Positions 41,101 to 52,438 of a stretch of DNA of 64,000 bases are shown one piece after another. Position numbers and translations under genes: made by a program. Location: positions 22,221,511-22,285,510 of the forward strand of contig NC_088210.1 of assembly GCF_037126465.1 (NCBI RefSeq). The letters run 5' to 3'. The notes beneath the pieces are model-generated. The model did not search any database and was not told the origin of the DNA. It saw only the letters and a program-made list of their open reading frames with translations. Every line of letters begins with the position of its first letter. The stretch's first letter is position 1. This DNA is from Ornithodoros turicata (lineage: Eukaryota > Arthropoda > Arachnida > Ixodida > Argasidae).

Positions 41101-44100
41101 TTACCCACCTGATCTACACGGACGAAGAAGGGTTAACTGTAAGAGCAAATTCGCATCATTTTAGGAGTCCTCCCGACGAAGAGTTGTCGCTATGAGAGGC
41201 TATATGTATATAGCTTCATTATCCATTTTACAGTGCTTCATCAACGAAACTTATATTGAAGATTCACCTAGGTATACTTTCCGAAGCATACTGATCGATA
41301 CGGCGAGACATTTTCTGCCCACGTGGCTCATAAAGCAGAATCTTGTAAGTATACCGGCATGATAGTCTCAAAGAGGCGAAGAGAAGGACGAGGCTTCGCC
41401 GCGGGAGTGAAAGTGATTGTCCCGCATATTTGTAGCGGTCAATATCACTGTCATGTCACTATCATCAATGACACTATCGACAACAAAAATTATTTGGTGT
41501 TTGTCAACCGAATTCTGACTCCGTACCAAAAAGAAAAGAAACAGCACAATGCCGTCAGTTTTCGAAAGAATTTGCAAAGCTTCATACTTTCGGCTTCGCA
41601 TTGAGTAGATGACGTCACAGCGAGCTCTGGAGTCTGCCTCCTAGCGACAGTGAGCTGAGTTTCCCGTCTCCGCCAGAAGCTGTGTGGTGAGAGGCGAAAA
41701 TCGACCTTCTGTAGTGTTGCCACGATGCCCCGCCGACTGCGCTCATGAAGGCTTACTTCTCAAAATTAGATATTAATTTTACTATACTGAAAAATGGCAA
41801 TGGGATAAACTGAATGCGCGAAATCTAGTCTGCCGTGACACTGCAGAGATCTTGTCTTCCAGGATGCCATGTCCTACAACAAGTTCAATGTTTTACACTG
41901 GCACATCGTGGATGACCAGTCATGGCCACTGCAGCTGAAGAGCTTCCCCAACATGACTGATATTGTAAGCCATATAGCGCCAATCATGATCGAGAAGCTA
42001 GGGCACGTGTGATGGCAAAAAGCTTTTACCTGATTCCTCGTAAACGTAATCCGTAGGGAGCGTTCACCAAGCACCACGTCTACACTCAAGAGGACGTAAA
42101 AGACATAATCGAATACGCCCGGCTTCGAGGTATTCGTGTGATACCAGAGATCGATGCCCCAGGACACACACAGGCCCTTGGAAGCGTGCTGCCCTGTAAG
42201 TACATAAATATAGGCTGCATGTATACGACATTAGTGCGGATAGGCTCTTAGCCTAGGCAAGATCCAATGCAGCAAGTGTCTCTTTGCGCATATGAGAGAA
42301 GGACACAAGACCTAGCTCATGTGACAAGAGCCGACTAAGTCTACTTTTGTGTATACACCTTCGTTTGCTTAGCCTAGGCCCTTGTTGCGCCCACGGCCTA
42401 TACCTCAGCAAAGCCAACACCACCCAGATAGAGAAAACATGCGCATTGCCTCCTCTCCCTCCTTCCCCACGTAGACACATATAGCCAGAATTCGTCTGCT
42501 GCTGCGATTCACCGTTCTGCGTATTCAAGAACTCGCAAATAATTGCAGCTCACCTGGAAGCTGCAGACCTAAATATTTAGACAAAAAGTGCGAGACGCTT
42601 TTCAGGAAATCCGTTTTGAGAAAGATTTACGTCGTTTTGCGTTTTATTTCTAAGGTTTCTCACTTAGTACGCGGGGACGTTCAATCACAACTCGCAGACG
42701 ACAGTGATGGTTCTCCATGGCCACGACCGCTGAAAGCACGGTCGTGATTGGCTACGAGCGCGCAGGCTTTCTGTATCTAGGCGGTGTTGGCAAAGCTCAC
42801 TCATACGTAACGTGGTGAAGGAACTGAGCATGAGTGTGCAAATACAGGACTGAGCCGAGGCGGAGGAGTGAGCATGGGTGAGGAACGGGAGACAGAGCTG
42901 GGCATGGAGATAAGTGAACATGGGTGAGCAAGTGAGGAACTGAGTTGAACGAATAGCGAAGGGCTCCGGTTTACTGCAAGCGTTGAGTAGATCAGATGGA
43001 CGGCCTCCCTTTTGTTGCCGGAGCTGAGGCCATACGAGAATACAGATGATCCCCATTAAATTTGTTTGTGAATTGACCCAGAGTGCTATAGAGGGCATTC
43101 CCTTGTCCTGCCTGCATAGCGCCTTTTTCACTTTTTGTGACAAACTTCCCGCGGATAAGCCGCGCGCGCGGATCAAGACCAGGCACGCAGAATATAAACG
43201 GAACGTGCGCATATGCCCAGGACAACGGAACCAGGATCAGTGGTCCTTGTGCACTGTACCTATATATAGTTCGTGAACCACAGGCAAGAGGTGAAGGCGG
43301 CGTTATGAGTGTAGGGTTCTGCGCTTTCGGTTTCTTCTTCTTCTACCTTTTTTTTTTTTTTTTTTTTTTTTTGCGTTCGGCGTACGTTTTCGGCGCTCAT
43401 TTGTTTCCATGAACTCTGTGTTCCTCTGTGATTTTTCTGGCGTATACATGGTTTACACTGCAGTTATCGGCGAATATAATTCGCAAAGTAATTTCAGAAC
43501 TGAGCATCTGAGCGCAGCCAAAAGCCAATACAAAGTTAGCCCCCCTGTGAGACGTCACCCAAACAGTTTCTTTTTTTTTTTCGTTAAATTTAACGTGTGC
43601 AACTAAGCTCCTTCCTAATAATCTTTCCCCTAGCATTCATTTGTATTCGGTGTTTTTCGGTTAAAACCGAATAATGCAAAATATATCGGTGTATGTTCTT
43701 CGGTACTTTAGTTATGAGGAATCAAGATCGGAATAATCTGCGTGACGAGGAAAGTTCTTCGGTTGCAGCAATCTTGACTGCCTGCTATGGCAAAGGAGTA
43801 AGGGGCACAGCTTTGTATGGAGAGTACAGCGCTCACGACATCCTCGACCCCATGAACAACAGCACATATGACGTCATGGCGACCATATACGCCGAAGTAC
43901 AACGCATTTTCAAGGATGAATACATCCACCTCGGTATGGATGAGGTCTATCCCGAATGCTGGTAAGTATACACGTGCTATATGCCCTTTATGTTTTTACC
44001 ACCACCAACAGGTTTTACCAAGACCCACTAGATTATAACGACCATGTCATAGGCACACCTTCCCAGCGCCGCATTTGGAAGCAAGCGGTGGCGCTACTCA

Positions 44101-47100
44101 TCTGCAGGGTTATTGCTTCCTCAACTTCCACAATTTTATTTGTACTTCAGCTTACCTTAGTATTTCTGTACAAACGGTGGATATTCCTCGGAAGATGTTT
44201 CATTCTGAGGTTGATTACCATCATCATCCTAGCGTTTTCATAGGAGCTATTGCTGTCGTCTGCTACAGTAGTTGTACGTACGCTTCTGCGCGTTCAGAAT
44301 TCAAATTTCCATCGTCCAATCAGACCTCAGTGCCGATGAGTAGCGCCCCTAGCGGATTGTGCGGACGGGCTCCTCATAGGAATTGCCGGTTATGACATGA
44401 TCGTTATAATCTAGCAGGTCGTGGGTTTTAGAGTTCGTAAATGACGTCCGGAGACATACACCCGAAAGGCCAGCGGTGGTGGCAGTGGAAATAGCTCAGG
44501 GAGGGAGCAGTACCGTTGAAAGGCATATTTTTATAATCAACTGATAAAGCTGGGAAGTTGAGGACTTGCTGCAGCTTCTTCGTACTGCAGTGTGCGATCT
44601 GTGTACCCGAAATATTATCCGTAAATAAGGCGTGGAGCAAGCGTTTCTTTTTGGTTCAGTTCACGTTCAAGCTTTTGTTTCGTTTCGGGTTTATATAGAG
44701 CCAGCCATAACGGTTAGGTTTCGATGCCGGCCCGAACCGGTTCCGTGTTTCAAGTTATGTTGACACCACTGGTAAACATTGGTTGCAGTTACCTTCCTCT
44801 TGGTTAGGGCCAATAATGGGCGCAATATTATCTCCTACCTCTTCGCGGCGAAAAACCTACACAGGGCAGTTCCCGAACGATCTCTAAGCCCAATTTCGAT
44901 TTAGTTTCGGAGGTCCAAGCCCCCCCCTCCAAATCATACCTCTGGTAGTGTACCGCTGTACCGCATATATACTGGCTGAAATAATACGTAATGTTGTGAA
45001 TGATGCACAAGTGGTGAACGTGTATTTTTGTATGCTCGATTTTGTACCTCTTCTGCGGCAGTCGTGAATAGTTAAATGTGACTGCCTATGTTCTCATGCA
45101 GGAAAAGTAGTCTAGAGGTTGACAGGTTCCTGAAAGCCAACCAGCTGGGTAACATCACGGAATTTGAGCAGTACTACATCCATCGAACACTGCGAAACGT
45201 CATGACGCTCAAGTACAAATCTATAATTTGGGAAGACCCCGTCACGAACGGTGCCAACGTAAGAGAGCATTTTCAGCTGGGTATCTGTTTTTAGAGACAG
45301 TGCAGTTAACCAAAATTATCTTGGAAAAATCATATTGCCCATCGTTCCACAATACGCATATGGTTCCTCCACCAAATCAGTCAACCATTTCGAAGGCAGC
45401 ATTATTGGGTCAAATAGATTAGCGAGCTGCTGAGTGGAACAATAAAATAACTAGATTTCTAGCTTAGTTCTTGCGGGAACACCGGGAGGCCCATACAGCA
45501 CAATACCGAGAACTCATTTCTTCTGCCATCGTAAAAGATAAGAAGAAGAAATCGGCAAGCATTCGGATGTTCAACAACAGTTCACGTAGATTTGTCCGTT
45601 GAGACTGCCACGAAGCTTCGGCTTGTTTTTCTATTTGTATATATATATATATATATATTATATTCATACTCTCCACACAGGTTGATCAAAACACACTTGT
45701 CACTGTGTGGAAGTCCACCGTTTACCCCGAATCTTGGTACGGCTCCGCACGCCTAGTAACGGATAAAGGATATCGCATTATCGTTGCTGCATGCTGGTAC
45801 CTGGACCTGATTAGTTACGGAGAAGATTGGAAAACCTACTACGAATGCAACCCTGCAGGCTTCGCAAGTACTTGTCACTCCGGCTCCGCGAAAGAAAAGT
45901 CCGCAGGTTCTATATTGTGTGTCACTTAACCTGTGTGTTCTAGGATCGGAAAAATCAAAAGACCTCGTTGTTGGTGGTGAAGCCTGCTTGTGGGGCGAGT
46001 ATGTGGATGAGACCAACTTCATCTCAACACTTTGGTACGGGCTTCTTGTCTTATTTCATCATTCTCCTGTGCGATAAACTCAGAGCCCCTTGCAGCCCCC
46101 CAAAGGAAAAAGAGGTTCTGACAATACCTTCCAAAATAAAATACATGCCAGAAGGCTAGAAAAGGCGGCAGATCGCCTTTTCGGATCGCCGATCGGAGTT
46201 ATTGGATGAGGCAGAAAGCATACTCTATACAAGTACATAGATAGACTGTAGATAGTTATGTGGACTGACCGCTACTTTTAGAACTGTAAACGCTATCTTC
46301 CTCGTGCCGCATAGGTCAGATGTTTGTTCTATAATGTAACGGTAATGTGGCAGGTAAACATATACAGAGGTTAAAAAAAAGTACGACCTTAGAGTGACTC
46401 TCTTTCCAGGAGACCAAAGAAACATGCTAATTTCTATGCATAAACTGGCAAGTGAGATACGGTAGATGATTATTTTGCATCGTTTTCAGGCCCCGAGCCT
46501 CGGCTGTGGCAGAGAGGCTCTGGAGTCCAGAGAACATGACGAATGCCTGGGAGGCCAAGTTCAGGCTCGATCGTCATCGATGCAGAATGGTGCAGTAAGT
46601 CACTTCCAGAAATACGAGTTGGCAAAACACGCGCGTAGATGCAATTATAACACAGCAAACTCTGTTGCCCCGCCTTGACCCCATACCACGTGCAGGCAAC
46701 AGGTGACCCGTTAATTCGAAATCTGTTAATTCGGACTTCCGGATAATTCGAACTGGTGCTTTGGTACCGTCAAATGGGGGAAACACCCTGCAATATGAAC
46801 ACATGACGCGCCATGACTTGAAAACCCGAGAGGACTTGAAAACCCTTTCGTTAACATGACGTGCACCACTTTAACCGAACAAGACTGCCCGCGACCGCGC
46901 CATACGCATCGGCCGGGGCGCTGCTGCCGTGTCAGGGACACGTTTACATATAAGAATATCATTTATTTATGCCACACTTGAGCCAGAAGAACACTTCCAA
47001 CACAAAGGCGTGGATGAGCATCTTATATTACTGGCATCGCGTGACCACGAACGTGTGGCAAGGCGCCCAATGCAGCTAGTACACGCTACGGGCGCATCAA

Positions 47101-47919
47101 GCCTCAAGGACTCATTCGGAGCAGCTTTCTTTAGTTCGAATTAACAGGATTGCGCTGTACCTCCATTTCAGTATCGCTGGATAGCTGGAAGCGGACCATG
47201 CAGTAGCGCAGAAGCACAATTCGTTAATACGAGAAGCGTTCAATACTCCTACGTATCATGAATTGGATCGGATTGGGTTGGATTTCTTCTTATTGCGTTA
47301 TTACCATACCATGCAACGCATCATGCTTCCATGTCATAGATACGAGTCACATACGACACCGTGACTTGTGTGGAAGTCTAAACGTTGCACACATGGTCAG
47401 TTTTAGCGGGGTACTCAAGCGCCTGGGTTCCCCAAAGGAAAAAAAAGGAGTCCTTTGAGCATAAAACATTGTTTGCGTTCTGGGACCTGAAGCCACTTGT
47501 GTGTACTATTTTAAAACTCAGTAATGTCTGAGGCAAATCACATCGAGCACCGTGCAGTGATTCACTCTCTGACTGAAGCAAGGGCCCTGCCCCTGACTGG
47601 ACAAAAAATGTCAGTGGGCCTGCATCTTCGTACGATATTACTGCGCACTGACTGCTCCCTACTGCACAGTCACCTAATTTTATTTTGTGTATTTTGTAAA
47701 CCATTCTTTTCTAGGCGAGGCTTGTCAGCGCAACCCATACTATGCGGCTATTGTAGAAACTACCAGTCCAACCTGTATGCTCGCCAACAAGGCAGGCAAA
47801 GGCACCCGTATGATTTCGCAGGACTCCACGAATGCAGATCACTGCTGTTGTGCGGATTGCTTCTGGCAAGTCCAGATTCTTACAGTGCTTCTCTTCAGGG
47901 GAACTCTTTTGTACCATAA
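38103..47919 (+). CDS. Beta-hexosaminidase (GH20, lysosomal HEXA/HEXB type), 13 exons
   Basis: Exons 38103-38198, 39265-39583, 39814-39879, 41089-41138, 41234-41344, 41863-41964, 42057-42195, 43769-43961, 45102-45258, 45681-45867, 45944-46034, 46490-46594, 47715-47919. Phases agree throughout, giving 606 residues. The enzyme removes terminal N-acetylhexosamine from glycans and glycolipids, usually in lysosomes. A hydrophobic signal peptide fills residues 1-20 (cleavage near CGA-E). GH20 landmarks: R194 in [18 protein letters not shown] (226-232), the catalytic pair D352-E353 in HLGMDEV (usually HLGGDEV), W402, W421, Y451 in WYLDLISYG, and W490/E492 in [16 protein letters not shown] and RGLSAQP...GYC match the vertebrate C-terminus, but the frame then runs about 40 residues further. 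The usual SWG after PGHT is ALG. An alternative last exon is possible at 49240. Weakest junction: the acceptor of exon 2. Confidence 0.9.
40276..40528. mobile_element. hAT-type MITE with perfect 8-bp TSD
   Basis: Ends CAGTGGCGTATCTAG ... CTAGATACGCCACTG, flanked by TTTGGGGG on both sides (40268-40275 and 40529-40536). An internal hairpin has arms TGAATGTGCCAGGT. It lies in a beta-hexosaminidase intron and is related at the ends to the element at 9900. Confidence 0.88.
40705..40850 (-). repeat. tRNA-derived SINE (SINE-2 family)
   Basis: Shares TGATGAAAGAAGGAAATCAC and GGTTAGCCAGCTGTAGG with the copy at 23285. The minus strand has a box-B-like GGGTTCGTGCCC and a box-A-like CTGGTAGAGC. Beta-hexosaminidase intron. 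Confidence 0.65.
42414..42790. mobile_element. TIR element with 5-bp target duplication, copy 1
   Basis: Ends CCAACACCACCCAGATAGAG and its inverse (CTGTATCTAGGCGGTGTTGG). It is flanked by CAAAG on both sides (42409-42413 and 42791-42795). The interior matches the copy at 62202-62636 (AACTCGCAAATAATTGCAGC, GGGGACGTTCAATCACAACT). It lies in a beta-hexosaminidase intron. No ORF. Confidence 0.82.
45638..45658. repeat. TA dinucleotide microsatellite
   Basis: About ten TA units, 20 bases before the acceptor of the beta-hexosaminidase exon at 45681. Confidence 0.9.
46700..47145. mobile_element. Possible pogo/Tigger-like MITE
   Basis: CCGTTAATTCGAAATCTGTT at the left and AGTTCGAATTAACAGG at the right are inverted, with further TTAATTCGGA-type repeats beside the left end. 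Boundaries and target duplication are not resolved. Beta-hexosaminidase intron. Confidence 0.35.
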
Positions 47920-48124
47920 CTGTCTCCTTGAATCATTTAGGTGCTTGGATGCGCTTGGATTACAAGGAGGCATTTTAGTGTCCTGCCCATGGTTCTCCGT
48001 TGCACCAGGTGGATTGTCACTCCAGCACCAAAAGGGAAGGCACGTAGCACAGCCATTCCACACCAAGTTGACTTGCATGGAGGAAAGTAGAAGTATCTCT
48101 TCTACTCTGGAGTAGAATAAGCGG

Positions 48125-48420
48125 CAGTGGCATCACCTGGGCACATGTCACCCAATCTACATCGTCATTGGGTGGCAGAGCACCCAATGTGGAAGCTCTT
48201 TGCATCCCCCCCCCCCCCATGAAAATGGGTCCCTTTCCAAACTAGACAGTATGCAGTACTGAACCGTATCGTACCAGAGGCAGAAAAAAATCAATAAAAA
48301 TCACGGGCTCGCAGTTGGACTCCTCACGTCGCTGCAGAGAAAGAGGGCTACTGGTGCAGTGCGTCACCCCCTTCCATCGTGTCACCCTGTGCAGACCGTA
48401 CCCCCCTTGTGACACCACTG
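48125..48420. mobile_element. hAT-type MITE in the hexosaminidase 3' region
   Basis: Ends CAGTGGCATCACC ... TGTGACACCACTG. The 8-bp flanks ATAAGCGG and ATAAGAGG differ at one position. No coding capacity. Confidence 0.78.
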
Positions 48421-49239
48421 ATAAGAGGGAATAGTTACCCAGATAATAATTGTCAGAAATGCACAGTAAGTATCCCAAAAGAATGGCACTTCAAAGTGGG
48501 AGACACTGACAAACTGACTACGTTCACATAATCCCCTCCACACTCTAACAAAGCAGCCATTCACTCCCGCCGTAAAAACCCGTACGGACCTTTCTTCCCT
48601 CCGGGCTGTTGACCCACAATTCGCATGAACCTTTAAACACGTCACACCTAACCCTTTAAATACCATGCCAATGATGAGGACGGTGCCCAGAAGAAGAACA
48701 GTCTCTGTTCGAAATATCGGCGGCTTCTGTCCTGAGGCAACTCCCTTCCTACATCTCTACCGGTTCGCTGGATTTCTACCCATCTATGGCCTGAACTTTG
48801 CAATTCAGCCAAGTAAAATGAATTGCAGGAATATAGATGTATATTCCTGTAAAAATTGTTCTTAGGCGAAATAATTATAGGCGAGCATGTCAGGGCCCTA
48901 CTAACGCAGTATGCAAACCTAGAAAATACCCATCTGCAGACACAGGTCGGTGTGCATGCACATATTGTAATACATACAACAAAGTTCCTTCCGCACCCAC
49001 GGTGGTTCGCAATTTCCATCATCCGTTGCAAAGCAAACCCTTACAAGTATGGCACGTGCATTTGAAAGCTGCAATACCAGAGCTGCCTGCTGTCAAAAGC
49101 GAAAGTGAAGTGAAGTCAAATCTGTTAGCCAGCAGAGTCTATTTAGTTTCGGTTATCAAGGACTGCCCTTTTTTTAGTGTTATTGTTGCATCATCGATCA
49201 ACATATGAAACATGCAATCATTTGTTCTCTTCATTGCAG

Positions 49240-49360
49240 ACCTGTTACAGCTGAAGCGGGGCCGTGCCTGTGCTGGGACACTGCGGATATAAGTTGAATG
49301 GCAAGATATCTGTCTTCTTTTGTTAACTTTTTGAACAATAAAAAAGCTAGAAATGTGTGA
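49240..49360 (+). other. Candidate alternative terminal exon of beta-hexosaminidase with poly(A) signal
   Basis: A good acceptor (TTCTCTTCATTGCAG) precedes it. Joined in phase to the exon ending at 46594, it adds a Gln codon and then PVTAEAGPCLCWDTADIS before a TGA (ending 49297). AATAAA follows at 49337-49342. The tail has a Cys at roughly the spacing of the C-terminal Cys in the usual GYC ending. Alternatively it is only the 3' UTR exon of the same gene. Confidence 0.5.
49337..49342 (+). terminator. Poly(A) signal AATAAA, probable end of the hexosaminidase gene
   Basis: Canonical hexamer 40 bases after the TGA of the candidate terminal exon. It is the first convincing signal downstream of the hexosaminidase coding exons. 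Confidence 0.55.
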
Positions 49361-50099
49361 ACATACCTTCCAAATGCCGTTCAGTAAGGACGGTTACTAC
49401 AATGGCCACAGTAGAGGGCACTACACGTAACATGGAACAAGGTGGCAGGCACCTCGATAAGGCTGCAGGAGGATGGGGGGCAGACTACTCAGGAGCGGAG
49501 CGCTACGTGCAGTCGGAGAGACTTTTGTTGCTGGAAAAGTGAGGTACAATACAGTGTTACAGCCTTATAGAGGAAGATAAAAAATATGTGGTCCCTTTTC
49601 CTGAACTGTTTCTTGCGCATGTGAATCTGTACATGTGTTACTGGGAGTATTTGTGGACCTGACTGCATACCAGACTTCAGGTTTCTCGATCAAGGCTGCC
49701 AATGGCACGTCTCGATCTTGATCTGTTACATGCATGCCTTGCAGCCAGCACAAGCCAACTGTTTGAACCTCAAGCTGTGCCTCGTGTTCACAAACTGGTG
49801 GTGGCAACCTCACCTCATGTCACCCATGTATTACATTTCCACCAACAATGTGTTTCTCTACACTACCTACAAACTACAAAACTACCTAGGACTACGTGAT
49901 TGCACGCTTAATTGGAGTTAATTGGTGGTACAAACGTTTCAAGAACCATTTCCGTGTATTTGCACATTTTCAATAATAGTGGAAACACAGGCGGGAAGTG
50001 TAATCGAGCTGGTTGTTTTAGTTGCACCGCACTCTACAGTATTTTCTTGCATGAGGTGAGAATATCTGTGTGCGCTACACATTGCTGTCTCTGTAAAGA
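49361..50099. other. Region between the convergent hexosaminidase and MOCS2 genes
   Basis: Probably the 3' UTR of MOCS2 (minus) on the right and flank of the hexosaminidase gene on the left. No exon is supported, and I found no canonical AATAAA on the minus strand near the MOCS2 stop. Confidence 0.35.
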
Positions 50100-50537
50100 C
50101 TAAGGTTTGCACCAAAAGCATTCCTTATTTTCCTTCCATTCCGTTGAACTGTCCATGTACACTTCTTTCTTCCATATTGGCACTCTGCTCTTCAGCTCAT
50201 CAATGGCCCACTTGACTGCATCAAGCGGTTCCTGTCTGTGCTCTGCAGACACAGCTATCACAACACTTGCCTCACCAATGGGAACTTCACCGAGCCTGTG
50301 AATAATAGCGATGTTCTTGACGGTCCACTGCTCTCGTATGAGGCTACAAAGCCGCCTCATCTCCCTGAGAGCCATAGGATCGTAAGCTTCGTAGCTTAAT
50401 TTTTCCACTTTTTTCCCTTGAAAGTGGTTCCGGGTTGTACCGATGAACACTGAAATAGCACCGCTGTCCGCTGTTCCTACGTTGCGTAGAACCATTTCGG
50501 TGTCAATCTTGGATAAGGACAGCTCTACGAGGTCCAT
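50100..50537 (-). CDS. MOCS2: Molybdopterin synthase large subunit (MOCS2B, MoaE type)
   Basis: 145 codons in one uninterrupted frame from an ATG at 50537. MoaE-type subunits form a heterotetramer with the small subunit. They use its C-terminal thiocarboxylate to convert cyclic pyranopterin monophosphate to molybdopterin in the cytosol. Landmarks: GAISVFIGTTRNH (28-40), YEAYDPMA (49-56), HRLGEVPIGEASVVIAVSAEHR (about 80-101), and the conserved lysine-rich active-site segment SRVPIWKKEVY (117-127). It is close to the bacterial MoaE length and lacks the longer N-terminus of the human protein. The ATG lies nine bases after the last base of the small-subunit stop codon and in another frame, the usual bicistronic plan of animal MOCS2; how it is translated (leaky scanning or reinitiation) cannot be read here. 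Confidence 0.92.
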   Translation of the reverse strand: MDLVELSLSKIDTEMVLRNVGTADSGAISVFIGTTRNHFQGKKVEKLSYEAYDPMALREMRRLCSLIREQWTVKNIAIIHRLGEVPIGEASVVIAVSAEHRQEPLDAVKWAIDELKSRVPIWKKEVYMDSSTEWKENKECFWCKP

Positions 50538-50545
50538 TTTTTCTC

Positions 50546-50812
50546 TTATCCTCCACTGATGGGAGGGATTACTGCAATTTCGTCGCCTTCTTTCAGGTCG
50601 ACACTTGCTCCAGGCTCCAAGTAAAGTTCATTTACCGCCAAAATCGTACATTTCACCAGCACACTGAGAAGAGGGAAGGACGAGAAGATGAAATCCTTCA
50701 GGGCTTTCTCGTCCTGCACATTATTTGGGATCAACAGTGTCGCCTCTGATTTACCAAGCAGCTCACGCGCTTTTGCAAAGAAAAGTACTCGGATTGCTAC
50801 ATTTGATAGCAT
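50546..50812 (-). CDS. MOCS2: Molybdopterin synthase small subunit (MOCS2A, MoaD type)
   Basis: 88 codons from an ATG at 50812, exactly the human MOCS2A length. It has a ubiquitin-like fold and ends in PPISGG. The terminal diglycine is adenylated and thiocarboxylated by MOCS3, then donates sulfur in molybdopterin synthesis. Landmarks: VLFFAKARELLG (9-20) and the C-terminal EGDEIAVIPPISGG (75-88). The frame stays open upstream to a TTG at 50860 and beyond, but I choose the ATG because it gives the family length and starts right before the first beta strand. An upstream exon cannot be excluded. The large-subunit frame follows after 8 bases. Confidence 0.92.
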   Translation of the reverse strand: MLSNVAIRVLFFAKARELLGKSEATLLIPNNVQDEKALKDFIFSSFPLLSVLVKCTILAVNELYLEPGASVDLKEGDEIAVIPPISGG

Positions 50813-50860
50813 TGCAGGACAAACTGCGACAGCCTGTTTGAAGCACTGAAGCACAGTCAA

Positions 50861-52284
50861 AATTTGCGTGAAAACTAGTAATCACATGACCTGTACATTT
50901 ACGAGCCACCGGAAGCTCCCATACCCGCAATGATTTACCACCTGTATCTTTCAACGACACCAACCGAATAACCGAATCTCCGGTGGAATCTCAGCTCTCA
51001 GCGCTGCCAACACTGGTAGTTTCAGGTTTCAGCTTCTGCCGCTTCCGCTTTCCGTATGCTTGGAGTTTCGGTTTTGATTTTGGCGTGAGCGCGACTCTTC
51101 TCCTCGAAGGTAAGAGTCACAAATAAAAGGTGACGAATTCTAAGAAAAAAGTATCCTGCCGTCACATTTGAATAATTTGATTGCAACATCTGACGCTCTA
51201 CAGGCGCTTCAAAAGAAATAGAAAAACTAAAGTGTCTGATTGTAATGGGTGCACACACAATAAAATGCCTGTGCTCTTCCAATGACTGAAAGTGCCAATG
51301 AAGCGAATGTCACAAAACGCAGCTTTGTCACTCGGTCCACTCGGTCACCCTAGCTGTTAAGTACAAACGGTAATTAGCTAATTCACATTTTATTTACTCA
51401 TATACTCTTTCGTCAGGAGTGACCGAAGTGGTCTTGGTGTAATCTGTTTGTGGGTCCAGTCCGCTTTGACCACGAACAGGAGGTCATTCGAAACATGTCA
51501 ATAATGCGTATGTGTTGACTTCTTTAACTAACAAACCATTCGCAAAGTATATGCCCTGTAGTTTGCCGAATTCATCCGCAGAAACAATGCATTCGTGAAG
51601 GATTATTTCCCACTGTCCTCGACATTACTGACACGGAAATATGAGTTGCTGAGAAAATAGAGTTGCTGAAATAGCAAACATAAATACTAACAGACAGTCG
51701 GAAATAAGGTGAGCTTTTGCGTCACCTCCGTCTGGAGCAGTTGCCAACCCCCTCCGCTGCCTTCTCGAGCGCAGCCGCGGAGCAACTTCAAAGGACGCAT
51801 GCGCTCGTTGAATGCTACTAAACTCACTACGGGGTCTTTGCCGATTTGTGCAAGGGAGCCGCACCCTGCTTTGGGCGGTCGGATAGAATTTACGAAGTGA
51901 AGTGAACTTTTGTGCGCTTGGCGGGGCTTGGACTGTGGATTGAATGCTACAGTGGAAGTGCTGAAATTAACGGGATAACCCTAGAGGACCTTGTTCCATG
52001 CCGGTGATCAAAGATCTGTGACAGCAGGCTGGGAAACCGCTCGCCTCCACGGCAGGCCTGGTACACCCGGCGACAGGTTTACACGTTAGGCCTATTAATA
52101 GAGGAACCTTACATTCGGAAGGTAGGGCGAACCACATTTTACTGTTGGCTTTGAAAAACTTGAAGTTTGTGTACGTGCTATGAAACCGAGAGAACTCCCA
52201 CGCGTACGTGCGGTATTTTCCAAACTGGCGTTATCTCTGTTATTGACATGTATCCCTGAGTTAGGCTTAGAACAGCTCCTCCCA
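50861..52284. other. Intergenic region between divergent MOCS2 and GNB1
   Basis: No exon recognised. It should contain the MOCS2 promoter (reading left). Around 51720-51800 it is fairly CG-rich, but I see no definite core-promoter element. Confidence 0.3.
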
Positions 52285-52438
52285 ACACCGAAAATGGCGG
52301 ATGCCGTGGTGTTGTGACCGTGTAAACTTAACAGCATTTCGTCGCTTTGGCGTCTCAGTTCACAATTGCACTTCACTATGCTCCACAGCGAGCATCCTAT
52401 CACGTTCTTTTTACGTCCTCCCTGGTGCGAAACCGAAG
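52285..52438 (+). promoter_or_regulatory. Probable GNB1 transcription start and 5' UTR exon
   Basis: AAAATGGCGGAT (52291-52302) matches the YY1-type motif that typically overlaps transcription starts in this orientation. A donor (CCGAAG then GTAACC) lies at 52438/52439, and the GNB1 start-codon exon begins with an acceptor at 53237/53238. So 52291-52438 is a plausible untranslated first exon joined over an 800-bp intron. This is inference from motifs only. Confidence 0.45.

Noticed and set aside
43347..43371. Long T run as possible retroposed poly(A) tail
   Set aside because: No target duplication or recognisable retroposed body was found beside it; a simple homopolymer in an intron is sufficient.
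50813..50860. N-terminal extension of MOCS2A from TTG at 50860
   Set aside because: TTG is an unlikely eukaryotic start; the internal ATG gives exactly the family length of 88 residues.
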